From positions 186,001 to 250,000 of the forward strand of contig JALRMH010000005.1 in assembly GCA_026119935.1 (NCBI GenBank): 64,000 bases of DNA, in the 5' to 3' direction. This DNA is from Endothia cerciana. Taxonomy: Eukaryota > Ascomycota > Sordariomycetes > Diaporthales > Cryphonectriaceae. Positions within the stretch are counted from its first letter, which is position 1. Each line of letters begins with the position of its first letter. The notes under the pieces are model-generated. The model was not told the origin of the DNA. It saw only the letters and a list, made by a program, of their open reading frames with translations, and made no database searches. The translations under genes and the position numbers were made by a program. Below are positions 1 through 10,314 of the stretch, one piece after another.

Positions 1-353
1 ACGGACGAGAGCACGAAGTGCCTGAACGCGCCGCCGGGCCTGTGGGACTCGGACAGCGCGGCGTCGATCATGGAGCAGCCGATCTCCGTCTCATGCGGGT
101 GGAAGGAGGGCCCGATGTGGAAGACGGTGCTCACGCCGGACATGATGCGGCAGCACTCGTTCTTGTCTCCCAGGTCGGCCCGGAGGACCTCCGCGTCAGG
201 CCACTGCTTCCTGAGGCGGTCCTCGGAGGAGGCAGCGTTGACGACCAGGCGCAGGCGCTTCCACCTGCCGTAGAGCAGGGGGATGAGGTGGGCGGCCTGC
301 TTCCCGGAGGCGCAGGTGATGAGGAGGAGGTCGTTCTCGTAATCCACGGACAT
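1..353 (-). CDS. NmrA-like / NAD(P)-binding Rossmann protein, 5' part only
   Basis: The gene runs off the left edge of the window, so only the first 117 codons are visible. The ATG is at 353. The N-terminus (MSVDYENDLLLITCASGKQ) starts with a beta strand leading into a degenerate nucleotide-binding turn, TCASGKQ, where NmrA-type proteins have GxxGxxG. Further on come an Arg/Asn-containing strand (LRLVVNAAS), an acidic 'ADLGD' turn around residue 57 and a 'VSTVFHIGP' strand. That order is typical of atypical short-chain dehydrogenases of the NmrA/HSCARG group, which act as redox sensors or NAD(P)-dependent reductases. The last visible residues (FRHFVLSSV) match the strand that precedes the active-site region. 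The substrate cannot be inferred. It is transcribed leftward, divergent from the leucine gene at 1359. Confidence 0.7.
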   Translation of the reverse strand, partial: MSVDYENDLLLITCASGKQAAHLIPLLYGRWKRLRLVVNAASSEDRLRKQWPDAEVLRADLGDKNECCRIMSGVSTVFHIGPSFHPHETEIGCSMIDAALSESHRPGGAFRHFVLSS

Positions 354-1358
354 GTTGACTCTGCGAAGTGACCGTGCTTGGCCAGGTGTGAGATTTATTG
401 GAGGGTGTTGCGCCGACTGGCCTTGTCGAGCAAAAGGGTGGCGGTCCTCTTTTCAAGTCCTCAGAGCCGGAGTTAGAGGCGCCATATAAACCCGAGCATT
501 CCAGAGCGGGCTAAATATAACCATGGAATATGCGAAGGGTGGCCCGTAGCTCCGTGTGCCAGTCCAGAGTCCCCTGAGGACACCCAGTATCCAATAGTGT
601 GGCAACCACAGGGAGGTCAGAGGATCAAGATCGTGCGAGGGAGTCCACTTGGCCCTCGGACACCGGCGTCTGGGACTCACGGTGAGAGCGTCGCACCTAG
701 GTTCTGTCCCTGACAAGGTCACATGGAAGACAGCAGTGATGCACAACGGTCGCCGGCGAGCATCGTCCTAGGTTGAGCCTTGAGCCGGCGTATCTTTCTT
801 CTCGCTTCTTCTTTTTGTCGTCATGATCAACGAGCTCTCCATCCCGGAGGCTTGGGCCGGCGGAAGCAGCTCCGGACCCTCGGCGAACCGGCCGACGTCA
901 TTTCTTCTCTCTCCAGGCCCTTCACACCGCCCCCGAGTTGTGCCACGCGCGTGCGACAGGACAAATCAGCCTGAAGCCCAGTCAGCTATTGAACCGCAGC
1001 TCTGAGGGGCTGGATGTCTGAAGTACATATAAAATATGAAATTAGAGAAGAAGAAGAAGAAGAAGAAGAAGAAGAAAAGGATCATTCTGTTCAGGTCCTG
1101 CGCAGTGGTCAGCTATTGTCCCCGAGCTCAGTGTATCAATAGCAGAGCGCAGAGTGGTTTGGCGTTCGGCCCCGATCTCGGAAGGCGGGTGGGATTCCCA
1201 TAACAGCTTGGGGGGGGGGGGAGGGGCAGATTTTCACCACGCGAAGTTCAGGTCGAGCAAGAAGAGCACCCAACACCCCCTCGATAATCTTGGAGCAGTT
1301 TCTTCACAGCGAATCCCCGTCCTTTTTCCTTCCTCGCGATACCCTTGGAGTCTTTAAC
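354..1358. other. Intergenic spacer between NmrA-like gene and leucine gene
   Basis: This spacer is the divergent promoter region of the two flanking genes, and I see no convincing gene in it. It contains an A-rich stretch (about 1024-1046), a GAA microsatellite (1047-1076) and a run of 12 G (1210-1221). Short ORFs on both strands lack family features. Confidence 0.6.
1047..1076. repeat. (GAA)10 microsatellite
   Basis: Ten perfect GAA units lie about 280 bp upstream of the leucine-gene ATG. This is a polypurine tract in the 5' region and is not part of any coding model. Confidence 0.9.
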
Positions 1359-2564
1359 ATGGCAACTCACAATATCGTGGTTCTGGGCGGTGACCACTGT
1401 GGCCCCGAGGTGAGTCCCGCTGGCTTTTCCGAGCCTGCACTCCTGACCTGCTTGAGGACACCTCGAGAACACATGATCCTCGATGGATGAGATAAGCTGA
1501 CGCCTTTGATGGGTTGCAGGTTGTGAACGAGGCGGTTAAGGTATGAACCTCGGCGCAGGGGAGGCTGGGTGGTCTGATGGCGGTCTCGCACTCGACTCGC
1601 TCTCTCACTCACGCCATGCACATCACACAGGTCATCAAGGCTGTGGAGTCCCTGAGCCCTTCAGCAGGAAAGTTCAACCTGCAGGAGCACCTCTTTGGTG
1701 GTGTAAGTAGCCCCTCCCTGGCCCTGTCCTGGGACAGGTGTCTCGCGGCACTGAAACCTGCCTGTGCCACGGAGGAGACAAGCCTTCTACGTGGAGCCGT
1801 GAGACTAACACGCCCGACTCACTCTCCAGGCCTCCATCAACGCCCACGGCACCCCTCTGACCGACGAGACCCTCGCCGCCGCCAAGTCCGCCAACGCCGT
1901 CCTCCTCGGCGCCATCGGCGGGCCAGAATGGGGTCCCTCCTCGCCCGTGCGGCCCGAGGTGGGCATCCTCAGGCTGCGCAAGGAGCTCGAGACCTACGGC
2001 AACCTGCGGCCCTGCAGCTTCGCCTCCGAGTCGCTGGTCGACAGCTCCCCGCTCAAGGCCGACGTGTGCCGCGGCACCGACTTCGTCGTCGTCCGCGAGC
2101 TGACGGGCGGCATCTACTTCGGCGAGCGCCAGGAGGACGACGGCGTCAAGGGCTTCGCCATGGACACCGAGCCCTACAGCAGGGCCGAGATCGAACGCAT
2201 CGCCCGCCTGTCGGCCTTTCTCGCCCTCGCCCAGGACCCCCCGGCCAAGGTCTGGAGTCTCGACAAGGCGAACGTGCTGGCCACGAGCCGCCTGTGGAGG
2301 AAGACGGTCACGGACCTGTTCGGGCGGGAGTTCCCCCAGCTGCAGCTTGAACACCAGCTCATCGACTCCGCCGCCATGCTGATGGTCAAGAGCCCCCGGA
2401 CGCTGAACGGCATCGTCATGACGAGCAACCTGTTCGGCGATATCATCAGCGACGAGGCGAGCGTCATCCCTGGCAGCATTGGTCTGCTGCCCAGTGCTAG
2501 CCTCGGTGGCCTGCCGGACGGCAAGAGCAAGTGCAATGGCATCTACGAGCCGATTCATGGTAAG

Positions 2565-2605
<41 letters not shown>

Positions 2606-2946
2606 GAAGGCCCCTATCTTATCTGGGCAACCATGGCTGCCCAGTCTATCTGCTTCGAATGACATGATCGCTTGAGACTCAACCTCGGATGACTGATTCT
2701 GGCAACCCAGGCTCGGCACCTGACATCTCCGGCAAGGGCATCGTCAACCCCGTGGGCACCATCCTGTCCGTCGCCATGATGTTCAGGTACTCCCTCGGCC
2801 TGCCCAACGAGGCAAAGGCCATTGAGCTGGCGGTCAAGAACGCCATCGACAACGGCACCCGGACCAAGGATCTTGCCGGAAGCGCCAGCACCAAGGAGAT
2901 GGGTGACGCGGTTGTCGCCGAGCTGGAGAAGATCCTGAAGAGGTGA
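1359..2946 (+). CDS. LEU2: 3-isopropylmalate dehydrogenase (leucine biosynthesis)
   Basis: It oxidatively decarboxylates 3-isopropylmalate with NAD+, the third step of the leucine-specific pathway. Exons are 1359-1409, 1520-1540, 1631-1702, 1830-2559 and 2711-2946, which join in frame to 369 aa, the usual fungal length. All four introns are GT-AG. The N-terminus reads MATHNIVVLGGDHCGPE, the family's first strand and Gly-rich turn. The NAD-contact segment (GAIGGPEWG) and the substrate/metal region with conserved Asp residues (MTSNLFGDIISDE) follow. 'EPIHGSAPDI' near the C-terminus is the classical signature and is created exactly by the last splice junction. Intron 4 contains a (TTG)14 repeat. 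The two smallest internal exons (21 and 72 nt) are easily missed by gene callers. LEU2 is the budding-yeast name; filamentous fungi often use leu-1. The assignment is very secure. Confidence 0.96.
2565..2606. repeat. (TTG)14 microsatellite inside LEU2 intron 4
   Basis: There are fourteen perfect TTG units immediately after the 5' splice site (GTAAG at 2560). Read as protein the stretch would be poly-Leu, but it lies inside an intron whose removal restores the conserved isopropylmalate dehydrogenase sequence. Confidence 0.92.
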
Positions 2947-3810
2947 GATACGGGAAAGGCCCCCTTCGGGTCTCGTAAAATGAGAAATCGATCACTATGG
3001 AGGGGTGGGTGGGCTACTCTGGTTGATTCAAGGCACGCAATAAAAAGCTTGCAGACACAGGCACAGTTATTGAAAACTCGGGTGGGGCCGGTCACCTGGA
3101 CGAGGTTAACAGCCCTGGAGCGGAGTACCGAAAGTCTTATACGACGTTGAATAGAGAAAAGTTTCTGCGTTGTCTTCCAACAAGGAGGTCTGATATCAGC
3201 TTGTCTGGGCAATGGTCACTCAGGAGGCTAACCCATCGTGAATCTGTGGGATGACTTGCCATGGTGCCCCTCGCGGCCAAATCTTGCGTCCTGCATCGGG
3301 GGCAATGCGAGGTGCGGCTTCCTTGGCCTGCCAAAGTGGCACGGGCCCATCCAATGAGGGTGTCGTCGGGTAGAGCCTGAGCTGGGTCTCAAAGCAATGC
3401 TAGCCGACCAGAATGAGACATGAACAGCCTCGCTTGGGCAGGTTAGTGCTCTGGACGAGATCCCTTCTCCGGTGCGGCGCGCCTGCCATGTGGCAGACTC
3501 ATCATCTTGTCAGGGATGTCGGAGGCGAATATCGCGAGTCACTTTGGTCACGAAGATCGACATTCTCTCACTGGACATGCAAGCACTGGGGGCAAGGGAG
3601 ACGTCGACCTTGAACACTCGACGCGAAGGGACAGATCATGCGTTGGGGCATATCATCTTGTGGTCTGTAACTCGTCTACCTGGGACCCGCCCGATGAATT
3701 CTCCCGCACAGGACGTCCACGTCTTGAGGGTATTAGAAGCGCTTGGAGGCATGCACCCAAGCCATATCATACCCTTTGAGCAGGCCTGGAGAAGAGGACC
3801 TAGTAGAGGG
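2947..3810. other. Convergent 3' spacer, no gene seen
   Basis: This region lies between the 3' ends of the leucine gene and the leftward APH-like gene. It must hold their 3' untranslated regions. The small ORFs on both strands show no family features. Confidence 0.6.
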
Positions 3811-5382
3811 TCAGGTACATGATGTTCTCCTGGAAAACAGATGCATAAAAGGAAGGCTTCGAATCCAGGCCCAGCCATCCACAGTAGCCTTGTTGCGAAC
3901 CCACAGGAGCCGCCATCTCTCGGTGAAGGATGCATGAACACTGGTGCCACTGCTCCCTGGGTGTCTGAATTTGATCAACCGTGAATTGAGAAAGAGATCA
4001 AGACGCCTGATTTCTTCTTCATCCCTGGCTTCATCGACGACGCGGTCCAGCCTACCGTTGTCAAAAGCGATCCCATGCCACAGCAGGACCCCGAGAGTGT
4101 GCGAAGCATCCACGAGGCTTCGAAAATGACTACCCCATCCGAGATCAACACCGGGCATCTCCGTCGCTAGCCGTTCCCAGAAATGCCGACACAGCTCTTG
4201 AGCATCGGGGTAATACGAAAACCTACCGTTGGCGTCAGTCTCGCCCAGGAGCTCCTCCAAGCCGTACAGTCCCACCCCGAACGGTAGATATTCTGCTTCA
4301 GCCCAGTCCAGGAGCCCAGTCACGACGACGTCTCGGGTTGTGTCCCGACCCGGCTGGACCATGATGTTTGCAGGAACAACATCGCCGTGCGTCAGGACCA
4401 GGGGCAGCGCCACGATCTCGTCAAGCCGGTACAGGGTGCTGTCCGCCATAGGCCGAAGACTCTGCGGGAGGCGGGCGCTCATCTGCTCCAGGCGCCATTT
4501 GATCGAGCCACCGACCTTGCCTAAAAGGTTCGAAGTCAGGGGGTTGGTCCTCGCAGTGCGCCGACTCCAGCCGGTTGCGATAAGGTGGACGAATTGGCTG
4601 ACAAGTGCCTCGCGCTGCCGTCTGAGTCGGGTCGGAGTCAGTGAGCGGTTGGCAGACGACGCGCGGAGTTCGCTCAGTGAAATGCCTCGTATTCTCGTCA
4701 TGGAGATGACATCGAAAGGGGATGGATGGTTATGATCGTCTTCCATCGCGACGCCTTCATCTGCAGGCCGTGTATCCTCCGGGGTGCTGCCATGAATCGT
4801 TGACGAAAATAAACCGTGGGAGGGCTTCATCACAGTGAGGAGCCGAGTATGTGGTGCAAGATTGCCGTACAGATCGCGAGCTGCCTCGGCCAGAGAGATG
4901 TCCAGCTTGTGAGCAGGTGGTCTGAACTGAACTATCCGGTCAAGTCCCACACATAAGGTATAGGAACAATATCCCTGAGGGCTGACTTCTTCGATGCTCA
5001 TGCCGGGGAAAAGATGTCTCGCCAGCGCCTGGCACTGATACCGTGTGTCCGGCGATACACCACATCGTTGGAAGAATGCCTCAACACCATCGCCCTCTCC
5101 GGGTGTCGGCGCTTTGGCCATGGCCGAATAGGACGCAGCGGCAAAAGCTTCAAGAGTCCTCAACGATATTGAGCGAATCTCGACATGACGCGGTATGAGC
5201 TGAGATACTGACCAGTTTGGAAAGTGGAGAAGTCTCTGCTTGTGGTCCCACGTCCCTGCGTCCAGGCGATCTCGTGCAGCAGAGGTTGAGGACCCCCACG
5301 CTTGCTCGTCATCCCACCCGCCCGATGCTGCCTGCCGTGAACTAGAGAACGAGTCCCTTTTTCTCTGTATTGGACGTTGCAT
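3811..5382 (-). CDS. APH-fold phosphotransferase-like protein
   Basis: A single open frame of 523 aa from the ATG at 5382. The kinase-like catalytic pair of the aminoglycoside-phosphotransferase/choline-kinase superfamily is visible: a Brenner-type motif HGDVVPANIMV (about residues 332-342, with catalytic Asp in HGD and Asn of N-I) and a metal-binding Asp in GLLDWAEAE (about residue 359). Upstream, 'CSYTLCVGLDRIVQFRPP' (about 139-156) resembles the family's phosphate-loop strand with a lysine-position strand. This N-lobe is less canonical, so activity is uncertain. Filamentous fungi carry many such APH-domain proteins and most have unknown substrates. The first about 85 residues look poorly conserved, and an internal start at Met88 is possible. 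It stands alone in a gene-poor region. It could be a catalytically weakened paralogue. Confidence 0.8.
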   Translation of the reverse strand: MQRPIQRKRDSFSSSRQAASGGWDDEQAWGSSTSAARDRLDAGTWDHKQRLLHFPNWSVSQLIPRHVEIRSISLRTLEAFAAASYSAMAKAPTPGEGDGVEAFFQRCGVSPDTRYQCQALARHLFPGMSIEEVSPQGYCSYTLCVGLDRIVQFRPPAHKLDISLAEAARDLYGNLAPHTRLLTVMKPSHGLFSSTIHGSTPEDTRPADEGVAMEDDHNHPSPFDVISMTRIRGISLSELRASSANRSLTPTRLRRQREALVSQFVHLIATGWSRRTARTNPLTSNLLGKVGGSIKWRLEQMSARLPQSLRPMADSTLYRLDEIVALPLVLTHGDVVPANIMVQPGRDTTRDVVVTGLLDWAEAEYLPFGVGLYGLEELLGETDANGRFSYYPDAQELCRHFWERLATEMPGVDLGWGSHFRSLVDASHTLGVLLWHGIAFDNGRLDRVVDEARDEEEIRRLDLFLNSRLIKFRHPGSSGTSVHASFTERWRLLWVRNKATVDGWAWIRSLPFMHLFSRRTSCT

Positions 5383-5724
5383 TGCTAGAGAGAAAATTGG
5401 TTACACGAGGCAGACTGATCGGTCGAGTCCTCGAGGCCATGGCGGAGGCCATGACGGAGGCCGGGGACGGCGGCTTGGGGGATAAGGATCACTTGTACAG
5501 GAGTTATATACTTGTAGAGAATGATCAATTATCCTCCTTCAGATGTCTTCAAGAAGTACGCTATAGGATTGTACACCACTATAATCATGGAGTTCTAACT
5601 CCCTTTATATAGGGGATGGGCCTCATAATGACGACTTTCTGCGAAGTTGAGAAGCGCACTCAGGGGCCAGTTGATAGGGTAAGTACACATGGGTGATAGC
5701 GTCGCTTTCCATGGTGCAAAGAGC
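5383..5724. other. Short spacer upstream of the APH-like gene
   Basis: This stretch is relatively AT-rich and contains only short ORFs. It is presumably the promoter of the leftward APH-like gene plus the 3' side of the degraded locus at 5.7-7.2 kb. Confidence 0.5.
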
Positions 5725-7158
5725 TCAAGGGGCCCTAAGTGTGAATGCTGAGATACAGGCGGGCCAGGAGGGCCACTGTGCGACGCTCTTTATGGACCTA
5801 CAGAGGTATGGCATCCATGGGTGCCAAAAATGCAGAGCAGGGTGAACGCAGCAAAACTTGGCGCCCGGCTCCGCTATCGCGCCACTCGTCCAAGAGAATC
5901 CATTCGCAGCACGCTCCTCAACAATGAACCTCATGCAGTGCAGGCCTAAAAGGATTCTCTCGATGCCTAATCTGCAACCCCGTAGAGTCGAGCCCCTCAG
6001 CGAGGCGCCTTGCCCCGCCGGCAGCAGAGGACAAATGTCAGCGCTATCGGAAGATGCCTTCCGAACGACCATCGTGATGCATTCTGTGCACCCGCGCCCT
6101 TCCTTCATCTCGAGTTGGTGTGTCGGGGTAGCAAAGACGGCGTCCGCGATCTCCGTACCAAACAGTTGATAGGCTGTCGCGATACAACAGCCTTTCAACA
6201 TGAGACTTGGGCAAGGTACGACCTTGGTGGATGCAGAGCCCCGTAAGGTACATGTAGCGTGACCCTGTCTCTGTCTCTACGTGCGCCCCAAATAGCTCCC
6301 ACGCGATGTACGCGATCTTGTTCTCCAGAATCTCCAGCTTAAGTTCATACTCCGGGCTGCCGGTCCGGATCGACATGTGATAGCTGCAAAGCGGGCTTCG
6401 ACGTTGCCGGGGTCTGTCCTCTTCCGGATGGAGGTCGCAATGTAGTGAGGAGAGAGGCGGGAGCACTCAATAACAGACGCCTGTCGAAACACCTGGTCGA
6501 ATCCTGGCGGTGCTTCCTTCGCTGCTGAGCCCGCTGCCTCCGTTTGGCTGTCCTGCGTCTCGTCGCCGGGTCCCACGCCCTCGCCCTCGCCTCCTGAGGT
6601 TTGGCGGGCCGCGCCCCTCGGCCGCTGAATGCGCTTTTGCCTTGCAGTCCTTACTAATTTCTCGATGCGTTCACGTTCGGGCTCGACCGCGGCGGCCAGC
6701 TGTATCGCAACCTGCCGCCGAGAGTCGCTCGTCATTGCATCGACGCGGCTGGGCAGACGCTGTCGCTTCGCCTTCCCACTAGCATGCCCCGTGCCTTCGG
6801 CTATCATTCTCGTAAGGATACAAGCAGCCCAGGCTGATACCCCGCCGTGGTCGAAAAAGATCCGCTCCGTGGTATCGTCAGCGGCTTCCCCGAGCCTCGC
6901 GTATGCTATAACGCAGCTTTGGGGGAACTTCTGGCGGTTCCTGACAACCTGGAGGAGCAGATTGACGTCCTCGGGATCGAACTCGGTCATAGCTGCTCGC
7001 CGAAGGGAGGATAGCACGTCGTTCGCAAAAATGATGTTGTTGGAGAACTTTGGTGTATAACCGGAAATGTCCCTGCATCTGCGGGAGGCGCCAACCCAGT
7101 GCGACAACGATCGGCTAGACCACAACCTGACTGCAGCCTCTCTCTCGCCTTTTGCCAA
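5725..7158 (-). pseudogene. Unrecognised leftward ORF cluster, probably a frame-broken fungal hypothetical
   Basis: I do not recognise a family. An 882-nt open frame (7158-6277) has no ATG at its upstream end; the first convincing ATG is at 6990 (MTEFDPEDVNLLLQVV). It encodes helical sequence followed by a basic stretch (about 6690-6640) and a Gly/Glu-rich linker. Near 6380-6400 protein-like sequence moves to the next frame (SIRTGSPEYELKLEILENK, then a Trp/Phe-containing helix), and from about 6201 it returns to the first frame (AYQLFGTEIADAVFATPTHQ). I found no credible intron for the first shift because there is no spacing for GT...AG. This suggests an indel-damaged gene or an assembly error. 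A chance ORF cannot be excluded. Confidence 0.3.
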
Positions 7159-8279
7159 ACTCTTTCAACCGACAGCCTACAGAGGCTGCAGTCTCCACTC
7201 TGAGTTGCTCAGGTACTTCAGTACACTTCGTTGAAGACCTTCGTGCGCCAGAATGTCTTCAATGTCGACCCAAATCGAGTGATGAGGAGCCGTCTGAGTA
7301 GGTTGTAGGGCGTGGGACACCTCCTCCGAGGGTGCTGAGGTCCACCGTTTCATGCTCGCACGGATTCTCGCCATGCTTCGAGACTTCAACACTCCCTTCG
7401 GGTCGCATAATCTGTGACGAGGATCGTGCCCGTTGGAGCCGCTATGGTTTTTGTGGGCCAGTGTGTCACTGTGTCGAACGCGTTGGGCAGCACAGCGGAA
7501 GGTCTCCCATGCGTTTGCAAGAGGACAGCCAGGCTTGGGATACTACTTGGATAAGCGGCGCAAAGTCTGGGTCTTGTTTGTCCTAGATAGTGAGCTAAAG
7601 AAGGTTGGCTCACACAGAAATGCGGAAATCCAGCTGACCGGCTTCCGCATGTTGGTTGCTAGCCCGTACATCAACTGTAATATCGCATTCTTTCGAGCGG
7701 AATGCGACTGAATAACTGCACCCTGGGTGAGAATACAGGATTCTAATTCAACTCATGAGATGAGTCTCCTAGGTAGAATCTTTGAGCTGATTGAAATTTC
7801 AAGGACCCTTGACGTTGCCGCTGGTCAAGTATCTTCATCTGATGTCAATTTAAGAACTTCTACCTGGGATTTCAGAATGCTGGCGCAGCAGGCTGGCATA
7901 GCATACGATGGACCCGTATCACTCACGATTGCTGAGAGAGACTTCCAAGTTGTGCACAGCCTCCAGATCATATATCCCGCCTCCTGATGCACATCTGCTG
8001 CAACCGAACGCGCGAGAGCCGATGATGATGATCTAATCATTGTGAGAGAAGGCCAATACATATCCAGGGAAATAGCAACAGCAGGGAACCATTGTCATAC
8101 AAATATTCATTTGCAGTTAATTATCCATAAATTTCTGTTCCGGTTCAAAGATAAGAACTTTTTAACTAAAGTTACCCAACCTCGACAGGAGACACGCCGT
8201 TGTTCTCGTCCGTGCAGAGCCTCACTGAGGTGAAGAAAAGCGCTGGAGTAGCAACAAAGATGGGCTTGTGCGTAGGAAA
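7159..8279. other. Gene-poor, AT-richer stretch
   Basis: Only small ORFs occur, such as an 86-codon plus-strand frame at 7727-7987, and none has a recognisable domain. AT content rises after about 8000 (for example 8100-8175). It may be a decayed flank of the membrane-protein remnant at 8.3-8.8 kb. Confidence 0.45.
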
Positions 8280-8828
8280 CTAGTGAAACTGTCCTAGCCA
8301 CAAGGTCAGGGGGCCGTACATCTTGGAAAATCCGTAGGCGTGCATCAGGCGGACGGCCATGTTCTCGACGACGAAGTCGAACACAAACGCTGTGCACCAG
8401 ACAACGGAGAAGGCGCTGGCATCCGTAAGAATGAGGAAGTGCTTCCGTACAGGTCGCGCCACCTGGCTGCCCAGGACTGCAAAGCCTGTAAAGAAATACA
8501 CGTGAATAGGTGCTCCCCACAGCAAGATTTCCGCATAACGGCCTGACTATTCGGGACTGCGAAATGGGGGAAAATACTTCCTAGACGCTATTCGAGCTCC
8601 AAATGAAGATATATTGATGGTGGGTTAGAACTATGTCCACCCCAAAGACGACCATGCCACCAAGTACACCATGGCCGTCCGTGATAAACTAGCTGGATCT
8701 CTCGGACCTTTTGGAATGATAGAGGTATTGGAAGAGTGGGGCGAGGGTGTAAAACCAGATATGAGCGTGTGGCACAAGCGGGTTACGACCTCGAGAATTA
8801 GGAGGAGCACCAGTCGCCAAAAATCCAT
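8280..8828 (-). pseudogene. Remnant of a multi-pass membrane protein (wax-synthase-like?)
   Basis: Two leftward open segments in the same reading frame encode hydrophobic helices. The 8828-8631 segment starts with MDFWRLVLLLILEVV and contains 'IPKGPRDP', followed by a basic/Ser stretch and a further helix. The 8525-8280 segment begins LLWGAPIHVYFFTGFAV and has two or three more helices. The gap between them has stop codons but could be an intron ending at the TTTCGCAG near 8550. The 'IPKGPR' turn between membrane helices resembles fungal wax-synthase-like MBOAT-related acyltransferases found in secondary-metabolite clusters. That link rests on motif recall only. No full-length gene can be assembled, so a decayed copy is the most economical view. 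Confidence 0.3.
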
Positions 8829-10314
8829 CTCGACGGGGTCAGGTGTCGGCGGAGGCCGGAAGGCGGTGGGAGAGGCGAGCCAACGCTTGGCCGTACATTA
8901 CCGTGAAAGCGATCCCGGAAGTGGCCACGGTGGAGGCGGTGCTTGTATGACCTGAGGCTTTCCAACAATCATCGCTTCTGTAGTCCATAACGCCCTGTTT
9001 TCGCCGGCGTTGGTCGCGGAGCAGTACGGCAATGTGGAAACCATTCTGCGTGCTATTGAAGGCAGTGACAACTAGACCAGGTAGATAGTCACTTGAGTGC
9101 GAATCATATGCCTGCAAGGGGAACAATCTGGTATTTGCATAGTGCTCGATTTTTGTGTATCCCAGCACGGCACACCTGGCACGAGATGTTATCCAGTCGG
9201 ACGTCTCTGAGGCACCGTTACACCCTAGACTTGGACACGCATGCCATGACTCTTAGTGTTCTGGGCCATGTCACATTCTGAAGTCCATGTTGGGGCAGCG
9301 TGCCTCAACCTCCGCGGCGTAGGTCAAGAGGAGGCACCTCGGATCCGGAAGAGCCACGTCCTAAGAGCCAGGACTCGTGTTCCGGCCATGACTGTTGATT
9401 GACCAATCATCTTACACCGTTTAGCCCCACTTTAGACCCCCCCCCCCAAACATAAAAGAAAGATTACCAAAAAACCATTTACGGACCACGTTATGCCATC
9501 GGTAGTCCATTTGTTAGCTCAGGAAATAAAAGTAGTTGAAAGAGGGATTCTTTAGTTTTGCTTTCCTTGGGGATGGGGGGTGGACGGAGCCCCACCACCT
9601 TGAGATTCTTCTAGGAAAAGGTGAATGGACTTGGTCATAGGCGCAAGGCTCATGTACCCTCCCAATATTATTGACTGTTCAATTATTCTTAGTCCTAATC
9701 TGCTCTTTAGCCTTTTAGAATCAGGCCTGCGATACCTTTGTCTTTGCCCTTAAATTCCCACAACGGGACTGGAAATTCTCGAACAAAGTCTCTGGAGTTG
9801 GTCAAAATAATAATCAAAAGGGCTTATGCTGTCACCAAGGGGAGAGAGGGGCATTTCTGTGGCACGAGGGGCGGAGGGGTAATATAAACCATGAACGGGC
9901 AAATTGTTCTTGTCGTCTTTAGCTCTGGTCAAATATGCCTGTTCACTCAAGGTCTAAATGCTGATCTCATGAATTCTGCCGCTCATACCAATGATTCAGA
10001 TCTTGAAGGGAAGGTAGGACATCTTAATGCAAGTGCTTCTAGGTCTCGCCGCTGTTCTCGGCACTTTCCCCTTCCCTCCGGTCGTGATCTCGGCTTGCAC
10101 TTGCTATATCATCAGTATTAACTTAAGACTGTCAACATTTCATCTTCTACATTGCGCGCTCTGCACGGTCTCCCAGCAGCCAAAAGGCTCTTCTATTATT
10201 CCCCCCTTGGTCGCTTAGACTGAGCGACATTCTGATTGTATCACTACACATACGCGCATCCTAGGTAACCTATATCAAGAGCCTCCCATACTCAGACCAG
10301 GCCCAAAGTCAGAA
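8829..10314. other. AT-richer intergenic region without a recognisable gene
   Basis: A leftward ORF at 9168-8839 may be an extra 5' piece of the membrane-protein remnant, but it has no clear domain. A C11 run lies at 9437-9447. The right part must include the promoter of the DUF2235 gene that starts at 10315. Confidence 0.5.

Noticed and set aside
1047..1076. Short tandem repeats considered as CRISPR-like arrays
   Set aside because: They are trinucleotide microsatellites without spacers, and the genome is eukaryotic.
1674..2558. 294-codon minus-strand ORF opposite LEU2
   Set aside because: It is a GC-driven shadow of the conserved exon 4, with biased composition and no domain.
1947..2675. 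Plus-strand ORF continuing from LEU2 exon 4 into a poly-Leu stretch
   Set aside because: The poly-Leu is the intronic (TTG)14 repeat. Splicing at 2560 restores the conserved C-terminal part of isopropylmalate dehydrogenase.
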